From: CALCKU01 sp964607445
GTDB lineage: Bacteria > Pseudomonadota > Alphaproteobacteria > Caulobacterales > Maricaulaceae
Direction of reading: 5' to 3'
DNA length: 64,000 bases
Assembly (NCBI GenBank): GCA_964607445.1
Contig: CAZSKN010000003.1
Coordinates: 1-64,000, forward strand
Shown here: positions 15,936-23,746 of the stretch, piece after piece
Position numbering within the stretch: the stretch's first letter is position 1
How the letters are laid out: each line of letters opens with the position of its first letter
Notes under the pieces: model-generated
The model's input: only the letters and a program-made list of their open reading frames with translations
Told to the model about the DNA's origin: nothing
Databases searched by the model: none
Made by a program: the position numbers and the translations under genes

Positions 15936-16355
15936 ATGCTGTTTATAACGCCGAAGATTTCAATCCCGATGTCCGAGATTGAATTTCAAGCTATCCGGGC
16001 TCAGGGGCCGGGTGGGCAAAATGTCAATAAAGTCTCAAGCGCCATACATTTACGTTTTGATATTAATACGGCCAACCTCGGCCAAGCAGATAAGGCGCGT
16101 ATCTTGACTTATAAGGATAAACGGATATCTGCGGCGGGTGTAATTGTGATTAAGGCACAAAATCACCGTACGCAGGATCGTAACCGTGAAGAGGCGTTAA
16201 AACGATTGCAAGCGCTGTTACAAGCTGCGCTCAAGCGTCAGAAATACCGTGTCCCGACAAAGCCCAGCTACGGGGCAGTTAAGCGACGCCTCAAGAAAAA
16301 ATCCGAGCGCAGTACGACAAAATCCCTACGCGGGAAGGTGCGTGATTATGAGTAG
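15936..16355 (+). CDS. arfB: Alternative ribosome-rescue factor ArfB
   Basis: A 139-residue peptidyl-tRNA hydrolase that frees ribosomes stalled on mRNAs without stop codons. The catalytic loop GGQ (26-28, in IRAQGPGGQNVNKVSSA) is that of class I release factors. The release-factor domain is followed by a basic tail (about 100-139, 'SYGAVKRRLKKKSER...KSLRGKV'), which in this family threads into the empty mRNA channel. The codon-recognition domain of RF1/RF2 is absent, which separates it from prfA/prfB. ATG 15936 gives the normal length; a TTG at 15891 would add 15 unlikely residues. Its end overlaps the convergent deacetylase gene by 10 bases. Confidence 0.93.
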   Translation: MLFITPKISIPMSEIEFQAIRAQGPGGQNVNKVSSAIHLRFDINTANLGQADKARILTYKDKRISAAGVIVIKAQNHRTQDRNREEALKRLQALLQAALKRQKYRVPTKPSYGAVKRRLKKKSERSTTKSLRGKVRDYE

Positions 16356-17380
16356 GCGCCAATAAACCCTTTTAACACGCCCGCCGTATTATCGCCGACT
16401 TCGGGTACGCCGTAACCGCCTTCCATGATAAGAATTGTCGGCACGCCAAGTTTGGCGATTTCGGCCCCGTAACGGGCATAGTCCGATGTGGTCAGTTTAA
16501 AACTGCTAATCGGGTCATGTTCAAATGTGTCGACACCGAGCGAAACGACGAGTGCGTCCGCTCCGAATTTTTGGATGCGGTTAATCCCAATCCGTAAGGC
16601 GTGGTGCCACGCTTTGTAAAGCGTGCCAGCCGGCAAGGGGAGATTAAGGTTAAATCCTTCGCCTTTACCAGAACCGGTTTCATCGGCATGTCCCCAAAAA
16701 TACGGAAAATGGTGGTCGGGTTCCCCATGGAGCGACACGAATAGTACATCGTCGCGGGCATAAAAAATATCCTGTGTGCCATTACCATGGTGGAAATCAA
16801 CATCCAGTATAGCCACTTTTTTGGCACCTAATTTTCGTAAATTTTGTGCTGCGATCGCGGCGTTGTTTAAAAAACAATAGCCCGCCATATAGGCGATACC
16901 CGCATGATGTCCGGGCGGACGGGTCAAGGTAAAACTAGGTTGACCCGTACGCGATGTGTAGGCGCTTGCAGCAAGCGCACATTCCGCCACGGATTTTGCC
17001 GCCTGCCATGTCGTCCGCGTGATGGGCGTATCTGAAGAGCTACAATAATATCCTGCCGCCCCATCTATATCCTTGGGCGGCACCTTGCGGCGCGTCGTAT
17101 AAGGGTAGCTCATGGGTAGAACATCACCACTATATCCGGCGTCTTGCCACCGTGCCCAAGCGGTTTGCAAGAAATCTATATAATCCGGCCTATGCACAGC
17201 CGTGATAGCGCTGAGGTCCGCGCCGGGAGGCGTTGCAAAATCAGTAAAGCCCGCGCGCTTTAATCCAATCTGTAATATGTCCATGCGGTGCGGGCCTTCA
17301 TGAGGGGGCACGAGTGCGCCGCGGTGCAGTTCGGCTTCAGGATTATGTTTGGTATGATCTGGAGTGAAGAATATTTTCAT
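16346..17380 (-). CDS. Histone-deacetylase-family amidohydrolase (acetylpolyamine hydrolase-like)
   Basis: A 344-residue arginase/deacetylase-fold enzyme. The general-base pair is His158-His159 in RPPGHHAG, zinc ligands are Asp195 and His197 (LDVDFHHGNGTQDIFY) and Asp284 (GVDTFEHDP), and the transition-state Tyr is Tyr323 in MEGGYG. All catalytic residues are present. The N-terminal 'DHTKHNPEAELHRGALVPPHEGPHRM' with Pro-His and Glu-rich features is typical of bacterial acetylpolyamine amidohydrolases, which deacetylate acetylated polyamines in the cytoplasm, rather than of acetoin-utilisation proteins. No polyamine genes lie nearby, so the substrate is inferred from family. Confidence 0.87.
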   Translation of the reverse strand: MKIFFTPDHTKHNPEAELHRGALVPPHEGPHRMDILQIGLKRAGFTDFATPPGADLSAITAVHRPDYIDFLQTAWARWQDAGYSGDVLPMSYPYTTRRKVPPKDIDGAAGYYCSSSDTPITRTTWQAAKSVAECALAASAYTSRTGQPSFTLTRPPGHHAGIAYMAGYCFLNNAAIAAQNLRKLGAKKVAILDVDFHHGNGTQDIFYARDDVLFVSLHGEPDHHFPYFWGHADETGSGKGEGFNLNLPLPAGTLYKAWHHALRIGINRIQKFGADALVVSLGVDTFEHDPISSFKLTTSDYARYGAEIAKLGVPTILIMEGGYGVPEVGDNTAGVLKGFIGAYS

Positions 17381-17506
17381 AGTGGGGCAATCCGGCGGTG
17401 TAATTGTAATTTTGTCTCAATGATAGAGCCGCAAATCCGACCTGTCACTCATGAGGGATGCGGTATTGAAATTAATTTAAAAAATATCTTGAAATCCAAT
17501 ATATTG

Positions 17507-17520
17507 TTGTATATATACAA
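17507..17520. promoter_or_regulatory. 14-bp perfect palindrome before HTH gene, candidate auto-operator
   Basis: TTGTATATATACAA is a perfect palindrome ending four bases before the ATG of the small HTH regulator at 17525. A wider imperfect symmetry (TATTGT...ACAATA) surrounds it. A repressor bound here would block its own translation start region or promoter. A TA-rich palindrome may also reflect base composition, as the surrounding sequence is AT-rich. Confidence 0.45.
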
Positions 17521-17524
17521 TAAT

Positions 17525-17755
17525 ATGATTTATAATCGCGTTAAATTGCTAAGAATTGAAAGAGGTCTTTCACGAAAAGCCTTGGCCGAAGCGGTCGGTG
17601 TGAATTTTCAGACAATCGGCTATCTTGAACGTGGGGATTATAATGCCTCGCTCGAACTGGCGTTCAAGTTAGCCGATTTTTTTGAACTTCCGCTAGACAT
17701 GGTGTTCTCCCCACGTCCTTTCAGGCCGCTTTCAGAACATTTAGCCGCGCAATAG
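17525..17755 (+). CDS. Small Cro/CI (XRE)-type transcriptional regulator
   Basis: A 76-residue protein made almost entirely of one HTH_3 domain: 'IYNRVKLLRIERGLSRKALAEAVGVNFQTIGYLERGDYNASLELAFKLADFFELPLDMVF' in continuous helices (split here only by reading). Proteins of this size and pattern (YozG-like) usually act as autorepressors of a neighbouring membrane-protein gene. ATG 17525 is chosen since the HTH begins right there; longer in-frame starts back to 17288 would run through the opposite-strand deacetylase gene. Fifteen bases separate it from the membrane protein at 17771, so they are likely co-transcribed. Confidence 0.85.
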   Translation: MIYNRVKLLRIERGLSRKALAEAVGVNFQTIGYLERGDYNASLELAFKLADFFELPLDMVFSPRPFRPLSEHLAAQ

Positions 17756-17770
17756 GAAAGACAATGAATT

Positions 17771-18382
17771 ATGCTAAAAGCTTATTTTGATATTTTTGAA
17801 ATTACAGAAGAGCAACTCACAGAAAAAGCCATAACACGTCTGAAATTTACGTCTTTTGTCGCCTTATTCTTAATGCCTGCTACGACATTCATGTCGATGG
17901 CCCAAGTTTCAGGTGTCATGCGTCATATATTGATGGGCTTTATAGTTTTCGCGCTTATCTGCTTCGGATATGTTGGCATGTCACGGGCCAGCAACCGTTT
18001 CTGGGTGCCCGATAAATTTTTGGATGAGGGCGAGATAGAAAGAAAACGTGGCGTTTGGTATGCGACGTTTATCTCGATCATGACAGTCGCATTTATGGCA
18101 CTTTTGGGCTTTATAGCCTGTGAGGTTTTTCTGGAATTGAAATTAACGGGAATATCTACAAATGACGTCCTGTATTACACTCTAGGAAACCTGTTAATGA
18201 GCACGGTATGTTTGCAAGCTTTCTTTACGGCGCGCGACTTACAGCCCTTAGACGCGGATATAATGGAGACCTCTCCCGCAAGAACCGCTATAGATAAAGG
18301 GTATAAATACGTCGCCTGCGCCTTTGTGTTTTTCATGCTCGTTTTACCCGTAATCTTAGGGCCGGTGATGCAGGGGCAATAA
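17771..18382 (+). CDS. Unknown four-helix membrane protein
   Basis: A 203-residue protein with four hydrophobic segments at about 28-50, 54-75, 94-120 and 178-198, with a hydrophilic stretch rich in charges (about 82-95, DKFLDEGEIERKR) between the second and third. No signal peptide or catalytic motif is seen. Small HTH genes of the type just upstream are often paired with integral membrane proteins of similar size whose function is mostly unknown. It resembles the product of the gene at 18460 in layout and in short matches (LGNLL in both; QPLD versus KPLD), so the two look like diverged paralogues. I cannot assign a family. Confidence 0.75.
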   Translation: MLKAYFDIFEITEEQLTEKAITRLKFTSFVALFLMPATTFMSMAQVSGVMRHILMGFIVFALICFGYVGMSRASNRFWVPDKFLDEGEIERKRGVWYATFISIMTVAFMALLGFIACEVFLELKLTGISTNDVLYYTLGNLLMSTVCLQAFFTARDLQPLDADIMETSPARTAIDKGYKYVACAFVFFMLVLPVILGPVMQGQ

Positions 18383-18459
18383 ACTTACGGGCTTGCTTTG
18401 ACGGGGCATTAGAACGCCAGCCATAGTGATAGACACTATATTCGGAATGGATTTTAAAG

Positions 18460-18960
18460 ATGATAAATAAAATAAGACAATATTATGATAGCCAGATTTT
18501 GCGGGAAACTGATTTAACATCAGCTGCTTTATGGAGACTAAGACTGTCTTCTATATTCGCATTATTATCTTTACCTGTGATCACGGCACTTGATTATTTA
18601 ACTATATTTAAACCTACCGGATTTCTCGGGCCGATTTTATTGATTTTTATTGTCTTTGCGGGCAGTTATCAATTTATGTTTAGCCGGATATCGAGCTTGT
18701 TTTATCGGTCAAAAAGCAAGATGGATGAATGGGAAAAAGATATTCGAACTTCTGCGGAGAGTTTTACTTATCGTGTAGCGAGCGCCGTAATGATAGCTAT
18801 CTTTCTTATTATTGTACTCTCGATAAATCATTATGGTCTAAGTGCTGTATTAATACCGGGTGAAATCATGCTATATGTTATTGGAAACCTATTGTTACTA
18901 ATGATGATGTTGCCGGCTGCTTTTATTGTCTGGACACAAAAGCCTTTGGATCAAGTCTAG
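18460..18960 (+). CDS. Unknown membrane protein, paralogue-like to its upstream neighbour
   Basis: A 166-residue integral membrane protein with hydrophobic segments at about 27-45, 52-70, 106-128 and 134-158. The loop KSKMDEWEKDIRTSAESF sits where its neighbour has its charged loop, and both end the domain with a helix containing GNLL followed by a K/QPLD turn. Base composition is AT-rich here (22 G/C of the 60 bases at 18481-18540), lower than in the housekeeping genes around. ATG 18460 is preceded by a 77-base gap from the upstream gene. Stop TAG overlaps the GTG start of the next gene. Function unknown. Confidence 0.75.
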   Translation: MINKIRQYYDSQILRETDLTSAALWRLRLSSIFALLSLPVITALDYLTIFKPTGFLGPILLIFIVFAGSYQFMFSRISSLFYRSKSKMDEWEKDIRTSAESFTYRVASAVMIAIFLIIVLSINHYGLSAVLIPGEIMLYVIGNLLLLMMMLPAAFIVWTQKPLDQV

Positions 18961-19703
18961 TGCTAAAACTTTTTGGTCAGGCTATAGAGATTTATAAACT
19001 GGCCTTTTTGTTTTTGGTTTTGGCGTGGCCTATAGCCTGTATTCCCGTCTTTTTTGAGGCTTTGCAACATTATGCTGAATATAAATTGGGTATGTTTCAG
19101 GTTACAAGCTTTACGGAATTTGGGCAAGATAATCAAAATAAAAGGCTTGTATTTGGTGCGTTCAAAGTCTTTTCAATTATGGCGATCTATATTCTTTTAC
19201 CCCGGTTTTTTATCTTGGGTCAGGATGTGTGGCGTGCTGTCAATCTTAGCAAGCGTATAAAGTGGCTTTTATTTCGTGTTAGTCTGGAACTGCTTTTGTT
19301 CGGAGCCTTTGTATTTCTCATTGGACCTTGGGTATTGGACATTTCGGGTTTGCCTGTGTCGCAAAACCAAAGAGTTCTCATATCTTTACTGGTTATAATT
19401 ATAGGCTCTTCCTCTTGGCAAAATCATTTTAACCGCTGTTTTGCCGAGATTATTGAAGACCGAGCTGTCGAAAAACAAGAGCAAAAAAATATTAATAAAG
19501 CTCTTTTTATCGGCTTTATTTTTCTAATGATACCCGCGGTCTTACCCGCTATGGCCTTGCATTATGGGCTTGGCGGATTGGCTATGGGCGCGGGAGGGGT
19601 TTTCTTGTTTGGAATTTTGTTGATAGATAGTTTTGTCGTCGGGGTCTTGGCGGCGCTTTTGGCGGCTACGTTTTATGTTATGTTTCGGGATGCACGGGTC
19701 TAA
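18960..19703 (+). CDS. Unknown polytopic membrane protein
   Basis: A 247-residue membrane protein with about six hydrophobic segments (about 13-33, 68-87, 105-128, 136-151, 181-201 and 205-240). It starts with GTG overlapping the previous stop (TAGTG), showing tight coupling. The N-terminal 'AIEIYKLAFLFLVLAWPIACIPVFFEALQHYAEYKLGMF' plan is seen in several uncharacterised alphaproteobacterial membrane proteins, but I cannot name a family. With the HTH gene and the two smaller membrane proteins it forms a four-gene group of unknown job. A terminator for the opposite strand overlaps its stop codon. Confidence 0.75.
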   Translation: MLKLFGQAIEIYKLAFLFLVLAWPIACIPVFFEALQHYAEYKLGMFQVTSFTEFGQDNQNKRLVFGAFKVFSIMAIYILLPRFFILGQDVWRAVNLSKRIKWLLFRVSLELLLFGAFVFLIGPWVLDISGLPVSQNQRVLISLLVIIIGSSSWQNHFNRCFAEIIEDRAVEKQEQKNINKALFIGFIFLMIPAVLPAMALHYGLGGLAMGAGGVFLFGILLIDSFVVGVLAALLAATFYVMFRDARV

Positions 19704-19724
19704 AAAGCCCACCAATAGCGGGCT
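19702..19724 (-). terminator. Probable terminator of the glycine-zipper gene
   Basis: Read on the minus strand, AGCCC pairs with GGGCT across a nine-base loop and is followed by TTTTTA. It lies 50 bases after the stop of the minus-strand gene at 19775 and touches the stop codon of the plus-strand membrane-protein gene. The stem is short (5 bp), so strength is moderate. Confidence 0.5.
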
Positions 19725-19774
19725 AAATAGAACCTGAGAGTTAAGCGCTGGAAATTAAGGTCTTACATAAACCC

Positions 19775-20377
19775 CTAGAAATAGCTCTTGAGGATTTTTG
19801 CTTTTTTGTGACGGCGGTTAGGGCCGAGATGCGTTCCAAACCCGCTATATTGAGAGAATCCGCTGCCACTAAATTCGTTTAACCCTCCATTAAACTCGTT
19901 ATGGCCAAAGTTATGGTGCGTATTAAACCCGCGGCTTCTAAATCCAGGATTACCAAAACTGCGATCACTAAAACGGCGTGTGTTAAAATTACGGTTGCCA
20001 CGGCTGTTCCCGCGATTATTGTCTGCGATAGCTGCGCCTGTCACGCCGCCAATCAGGGCGCCAAGAATAGAGCCTTCTGTACGTGCGCCGTTACCTGCGA
20101 TTTGGGAGCCGATAAGTCCACCAGTAACCGCACCGACAACGCCGCCAAGGATTTGGTCGCTATTACTATTGCGACGGTCGCGTCTAAAATCGTTTAACGA
20201 CCTGTTTTGCGCGCCGCGTGTGTTAAATTGACGATTATCGATCTGTGTTTGTATGTTACTCGCAAATTGTGTGCGAGGTTGGATCTGTTGCTGGGCTTGT
20301 GCCTGTGTTGTATAGCTGCTGGCCAAAGCAAGCGCGGAAAGGGTTGTCAGTGTCGTTGTTTTAATCGTTTTTAACAT
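19775..20377 (-). CDS. Secreted glycine-zipper protein
   Basis: A 200-residue protein. Residues 1-28 form a Sec signal peptide (LKTIKTTTLTTLSALALA, cleavage near AQAQ). Residues about 77-118 are a glycine-zipper membrane-insertion domain in two half-repeats, GGVVGAVTGGLIGSQIAG and GSILGALIGGVTGAAIAD, as in outer-membrane SlyB/OmpA-linker-type proteins. The regions on either side are low-complexity, rich in Asn, Arg, Gly and Phe (GNPGFRSRGFNTHHNFGHNE). It most likely inserts in the outer membrane or forms envelope assemblies. No lipobox is present. Its own promoter region is the 227 bases before the divergent ettA. Confidence 0.8.
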   Translation of the reverse strand: MLKTIKTTTLTTLSALALASSYTTQAQAQQQIQPRTQFASNIQTQIDNRQFNTRGAQNRSLNDFRRDRRNSNSDQILGGVVGAVTGGLIGSQIAGNGARTEGSILGALIGGVTGAAIADNNRGNSRGNRNFNTRRFSDRSFGNPGFRSRGFNTHHNFGHNEFNGGLNEFSGSGFSQYSGFGTHLGPNRRHKKAKILKSYF

Positions 20378-20604
20378 TTTGAACTCCTATGGGTTCGTTG
20401 GTGATGACCTAGATATAAGGCAGAGCGAGTTAGCTGACGAAACACGTCGTTTCAGAGAGCTGTGATGAAAAATTCACGTCCATTCTCGGTTTCGTGAGAG
20501 GGTGTGAGCCAGCTTGCTGAATTCAGATATTGTTTTGGCTTGCATTTTTATGCGCTGCGCCGCATATCGCGCGCAAAGATTATTACATGATGTCAGGAGA
20601 GCCC

Positions 20605-22263
20605 GTGGCCCGTCAATTTTGTTACCATATGCAAGGTCTGACCAAGAAATTTGGCAATAAGACTATTCTCGATAATGTACATCTGTCTTTTTATCCGGAT
20701 GCCAAAATTGGTCTGATCGGGGTGAACGGTGCGGGTAAATCTACCCTTATGAAAGTTATGGCCGGGCTGGACACTGAAGTTACGGGCGAGCACTGGGCGG
20801 CTGAGGGGACCAAAGTGGGCTACCTTCCACAAGAGCCGCGTCTTGATAATTCCAAAGATGTCTGGGGTAATGTGATCGAAGGTTGTGAAGATAAACAGAT
20901 ATTTGACCAATATAACGCCGTCGCGATGAAAATGGCAGAGGAATACACAGACGAGATCATGGAAGAGATGACGGCGTTGCAAGAGCAAGTCGACGCGCGG
21001 GATGCATGGGATATTGACAGTAAAATAGAAATGGCCATGCAAGCTTTGCGGTGTCCGCCCAAAGACAGCCCTGTTGATAATCTGTCTGGCGGAGAGGCGC
21101 GGCGTGTTGCACTGTGTCGGCTGCTATTGTCAAAACCCGACTTGCTCTTACTCGATGAGCCGACCAACCACCTCGATGCTGAAACGGTTGCATGGCTAGA
21201 GAGCTATCTTGTAAAATATAATGGCGCGATTATTTTGATTACTCATGATCGTTACTTCCTTGATAATATTACGACATGGACACTCGAAATCGATCGTGGC
21301 CGTGCCCATCCACATGAAGGTAATTACTCCTCATGGCTGGCCGCGAAAGCTAAACGTATGGATCAAGAAGGTCGTGAAGCTGATAGTAAGACCAAGGCCT
21401 TAAAACGTGAACTGGAATGGATTCGCTCTAACCCCAAAGCTCGTCAAAGCAAATCCAAAGCCCGGATATCAGCCTATGAGAACTTGCGCGATGCGGCTGA
21501 TAAGGAAGTTGTTTCTCATGCTGAAATCCGTATTCCTATGGGCGAACGTCTAGGAAATATTGTTGTCGAGGCCAATAATGTTTCTAAAGGCTTTGGTGAA
21601 AAGCTTTTGATCAAAGATCTGTCATTTAAATTACCGCGCGGCGGGATTGTCGGTGTTATCGGGCCTAATGGCGCCGGTAAAACGACATTGTTCAAAATGA
21701 TTACAGGTCAGGAAACGCCCGATGAGGGCACGTTTAAGGTTGGTGAGACGGTGGAGCTTGGCTATGTAGATCAAAACCGCGATGCGCTCGACAATAGCAA
21801 AAACGTCTGGGAGGCGGTATCAGACGGTCTGGATATTTTACATTTGGGTAAGCGCGAAGTTCCCAGTCGGGCCTATCTGGGGGCGTTTAATTTTAAAGGC
21901 ACAGACCAGCAAAAAAATGTCGGACAATTATCAGGCGGGGAGCGCAACCGTGTTAATCTTGCTAAAATGTTGACCCGTCCCGCCAACTTGCTTCTGCTGG
22001 ATGAGCCGACCAATGATCTAGACCGCGAAACGTTGGCGTCGCTCGAAGTCGCGTTGGAAAAATTCCCCGGCTGTGCGGTTGTGATTTCGCATGACCGGTT
22101 CTTCCTTGACCGCGTTGCGACACATATCCTCGCGTATGAAGGCGATAGCCATGTTGAATGGTTTGAGGGTAATTTTGCCGATTATATTGAAGATAAAAAA
22201 CGTCGTCTTGGCCCCGATGCTGACATGCCGAAAAAACTGAAGTTCGTGAAATTCGAACGGTGA
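20605..22263 (+). CDS. ettA: Energy-dependent translational throttle protein EttA (ABC-F)
   Basis: A 552-residue ABC-F ATPase that binds the ribosomal E site and gates the first elongation steps according to ATP/ADP ratio. There are two nucleotide-binding domains: Walker A GVNGAGKST at 39-47 and GPNGAGKTT at 353-361, each with LSGGE signatures (NLSGGEARR and QLSGGERNR) and DEPTNHLD / DEPTNDLD Walker B boxes. The arm insertion typical of EttA lies in domain one, and the inter-domain linker contains SNPKARQSKSKARI. No membrane segments. The GTG start at 20605 gives the family N-terminus (ARQFCYHMQGL) and has AGGAG five bases upstream; an ATG at 20530 would add 25 atypical residues. Confidence 0.95.
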   Translation: MARQFCYHMQGLTKKFGNKTILDNVHLSFYPDAKIGLIGVNGAGKSTLMKVMAGLDTEVTGEHWAAEGTKVGYLPQEPRLDNSKDVWGNVIEGCEDKQIFDQYNAVAMKMAEEYTDEIMEEMTALQEQVDARDAWDIDSKIEMAMQALRCPPKDSPVDNLSGGEARRVALCRLLLSKPDLLLLDEPTNHLDAETVAWLESYLVKYNGAIILITHDRYFLDNITTWTLEIDRGRAHPHEGNYSSWLAAKAKRMDQEGREADSKTKALKRELEWIRSNPKARQSKSKARISAYENLRDAADKEVVSHAEIRIPMGERLGNIVVEANNVSKGFGEKLLIKDLSFKLPRGGIVGVIGPNGAGKTTLFKMITGQETPDEGTFKVGETVELGYVDQNRDALDNSKNVWEAVSDGLDILHLGKREVPSRAYLGAFNFKGTDQQKNVGQLSGGERNRVNLAKMLTRPANLLLLDEPTNDLDRETLASLEVALEKFPGCAVVISHDRFFLDRVATHILAYEGDSHVEWFEGNFADYIEDKKRRLGPDADMPKKLKFVKFER

Positions 22264-22362
22264 AACTAACGCGGTTTTCAGGAGTTTGATATATTGTTGC
22301 CATCACGTAATAAGATGGGACGGGTAAATTTAAACTACCTATAGAGTATATAGCTTACCCGT

Positions 22363-22732
22363 TCTTGTACCTATGCGTTAGGGCCTGAAACGTCTCAATT
22401 TGATGTCTTTTCCAATATTATTAGTGTAACTAACAAAATCGGAGATATACAAGCCAAGATTATTCGGGTCTTGGAGAACGGCATAGACGGCAGGGGGAAA
22501 CAAGCTTGCCTCCGTACACGTTAAATATTTAGGTGCAGAAGGTTTTGCAGCCAATCATATGGTAAACCCTCGATTTTAGGAGGATGTAGCAAGGGAGATT
22601 TATATCTCGATATCAGGCCACGTCTAAGGGGGTACTTCTCAATTTAGCCCTGAAAAATTAGCCGATTTGATGGTTGGTTATACGCAATTCACCAATTTAA
22701 AGAGATTGATTTTAGGCAATATAAAGATATAA
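22363..22732 (+). pseudogene. Degenerate coding remnant, family uncertain
   Basis: Between ettA and the ArsR gene, 22363-22524 reads protein-like (TYALGPETSQFDVFSNIIS, then VTNKIGDIQAKIIRVLENG). A change of frame near 22520 continues as VKYLGAEGFAANHMVNPRF, a stop, then 'ISISGHV', another stop, and 'SQFSPEKLADLM' to TAA at 22730. An SGH followed by a 'SPEKLADL' segment recalls the C80-type autoprocessing cysteine protease domain of large toxins, but this is a weak resemblance. The rest of 22264-22777 holds only an 8-bp inverted repeat (ACGGGTAA/TTACCCGT, 22320-22362). I read it as a decayed gene of unknown origin. Confidence 0.3.
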
Positions 22733-22777
22733 CGATTTTCTTATATACAAATAAAGGTTTGTGTGCTACAGGATCTT

Positions 22778-23746
22778 ATGGATAAGATTTCAACAGCCTT
22801 AAAAGTTCTCGGACATCCAGAACGTCTACGTATTCTTGCGCTTTTATCACGGGGCGAGTTAACCGTATCGGAATTAGTGCAAATTCTAGGCCTGTCGCAG
22901 CCGCGTATCACGCAATATATTAATTCTCTTGAAATGGCGGGTATTATTGAACGCTTGAAAGAGGGGAGTTGGGTGTTTTCGCGTATTCGGCGAGGGAATG
23001 AAGCGATTACCGCGCTGGTCGCAACGACCTTGGCCGTTTTACCCGAAACGGATGCTGTTTTAGCCTCTGATCGTAAACGACTCGAAGATGTGCGATCGGA
23101 ACGCGCGAAATCGGCGGCAGCTTTTTTTGCCAATGTTGCGAATGACCGCGATCAACTCGGGGACGAATATCTCCCCCAGACGGATATTGAGGCTTCGATG
23201 CGCAGTCTCATTGGCGATAGCGATTATGACTATATGGTTGATTTGGGAACAGGTACGGGCCGTATTCTTGAAGTGTTTTCGGACCGTATCAGGCGTGGGT
23301 CCGGCATTGATAATAACACGGATATGCTTAAAGTCGCGCGTTCTAATTTGGCCCATGCGCATCACGCTCATATATCTGTCCGCCAAGGCGATCTTCATGC
23401 CACACCCTTAGAGGAAGGTGTGGCTGATTTGGTGACGTTACATCAGGTTCTACATTATCTGGATGACCCGCAAGAAGCGATATCGGAAGCGGCTCGGATT
23501 ATGATCGCAGGCGGTGTATTACTGGTCGTAGATTTTGAAGCGCATAAATTTGATGACTTTCGAGACCGTTATGCCCATCGCCGTCTTGGGTTTTCCGATT
23601 CGGATATAGGGCAATGGTGTGTTGATGCTGGCCTGACACTCGTCACGACAGAAATCGTTAAAACACCCAAGGATAGGCCCGATGTTAAGATTTGGCTGGG
23701 TAAAAAGAATAACGAAGCGCGGAGGGTATCATGGGACAGGCGTTAA
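22778..23746 (+). CDS. ArsR-family regulator fused to a SAM-dependent methyltransferase domain
   Basis: A 322-residue fusion. Residues about 1-80 are an ArsR winged helix (KVLGHPERLRILALLSRGE, then VSELVQILGLSQPRITQYIN), without the paired Cys metal site of ArsR/SmtB sensors. Residues about 140-310 are a class I methyltransferase (MVDLGTGTGRILEVFSDR motif I, then GIDNNTDMLKVARSNL and LHQVLHYLDDP). In Alphaproteobacteria ArsR-type proteins of this build control methionine/SAM-cycle genes, and here the gene overlaps metF by 16 bases, which supports that role; the ligand would be S-adenosylhomocysteine or SAM. ATG 22778 has AGGA four bases upstream; GTG 22763 with AAAGG is an alternative. Imperfect TA-rich dyads lie at 22719-22748. 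Confidence 0.87.
   Translation: MDKISTALKVLGHPERLRILALLSRGELTVSELVQILGLSQPRITQYINSLEMAGIIERLKEGSWVFSRIRRGNEAITALVATTLAVLPETDAVLASDRKRLEDVRSERAKSAAAFFANVANDRDQLGDEYLPQTDIEASMRSLIGDSDYDYMVDLGTGTGRILEVFSDRIRRGSGIDNNTDMLKVARSNLAHAHHAHISVRQGDLHATPLEEGVADLVTLHQVLHYLDDPQEAISEAARIMIAGGVLLVVDFEAHKFDDFRDRYAHRRLGFSDSDIGQWCVDAGLTLVTTEIVKTPKDRPDVKIWLGKKNNEARRVSWDRR

Noticed and set aside
17288..17524. Long N-terminal extension of the small HTH regulator
   Set aside because: The extension runs antisense through the start of the deacetylase gene and the HTH fold starts at ATG 17525, right after the palindrome.
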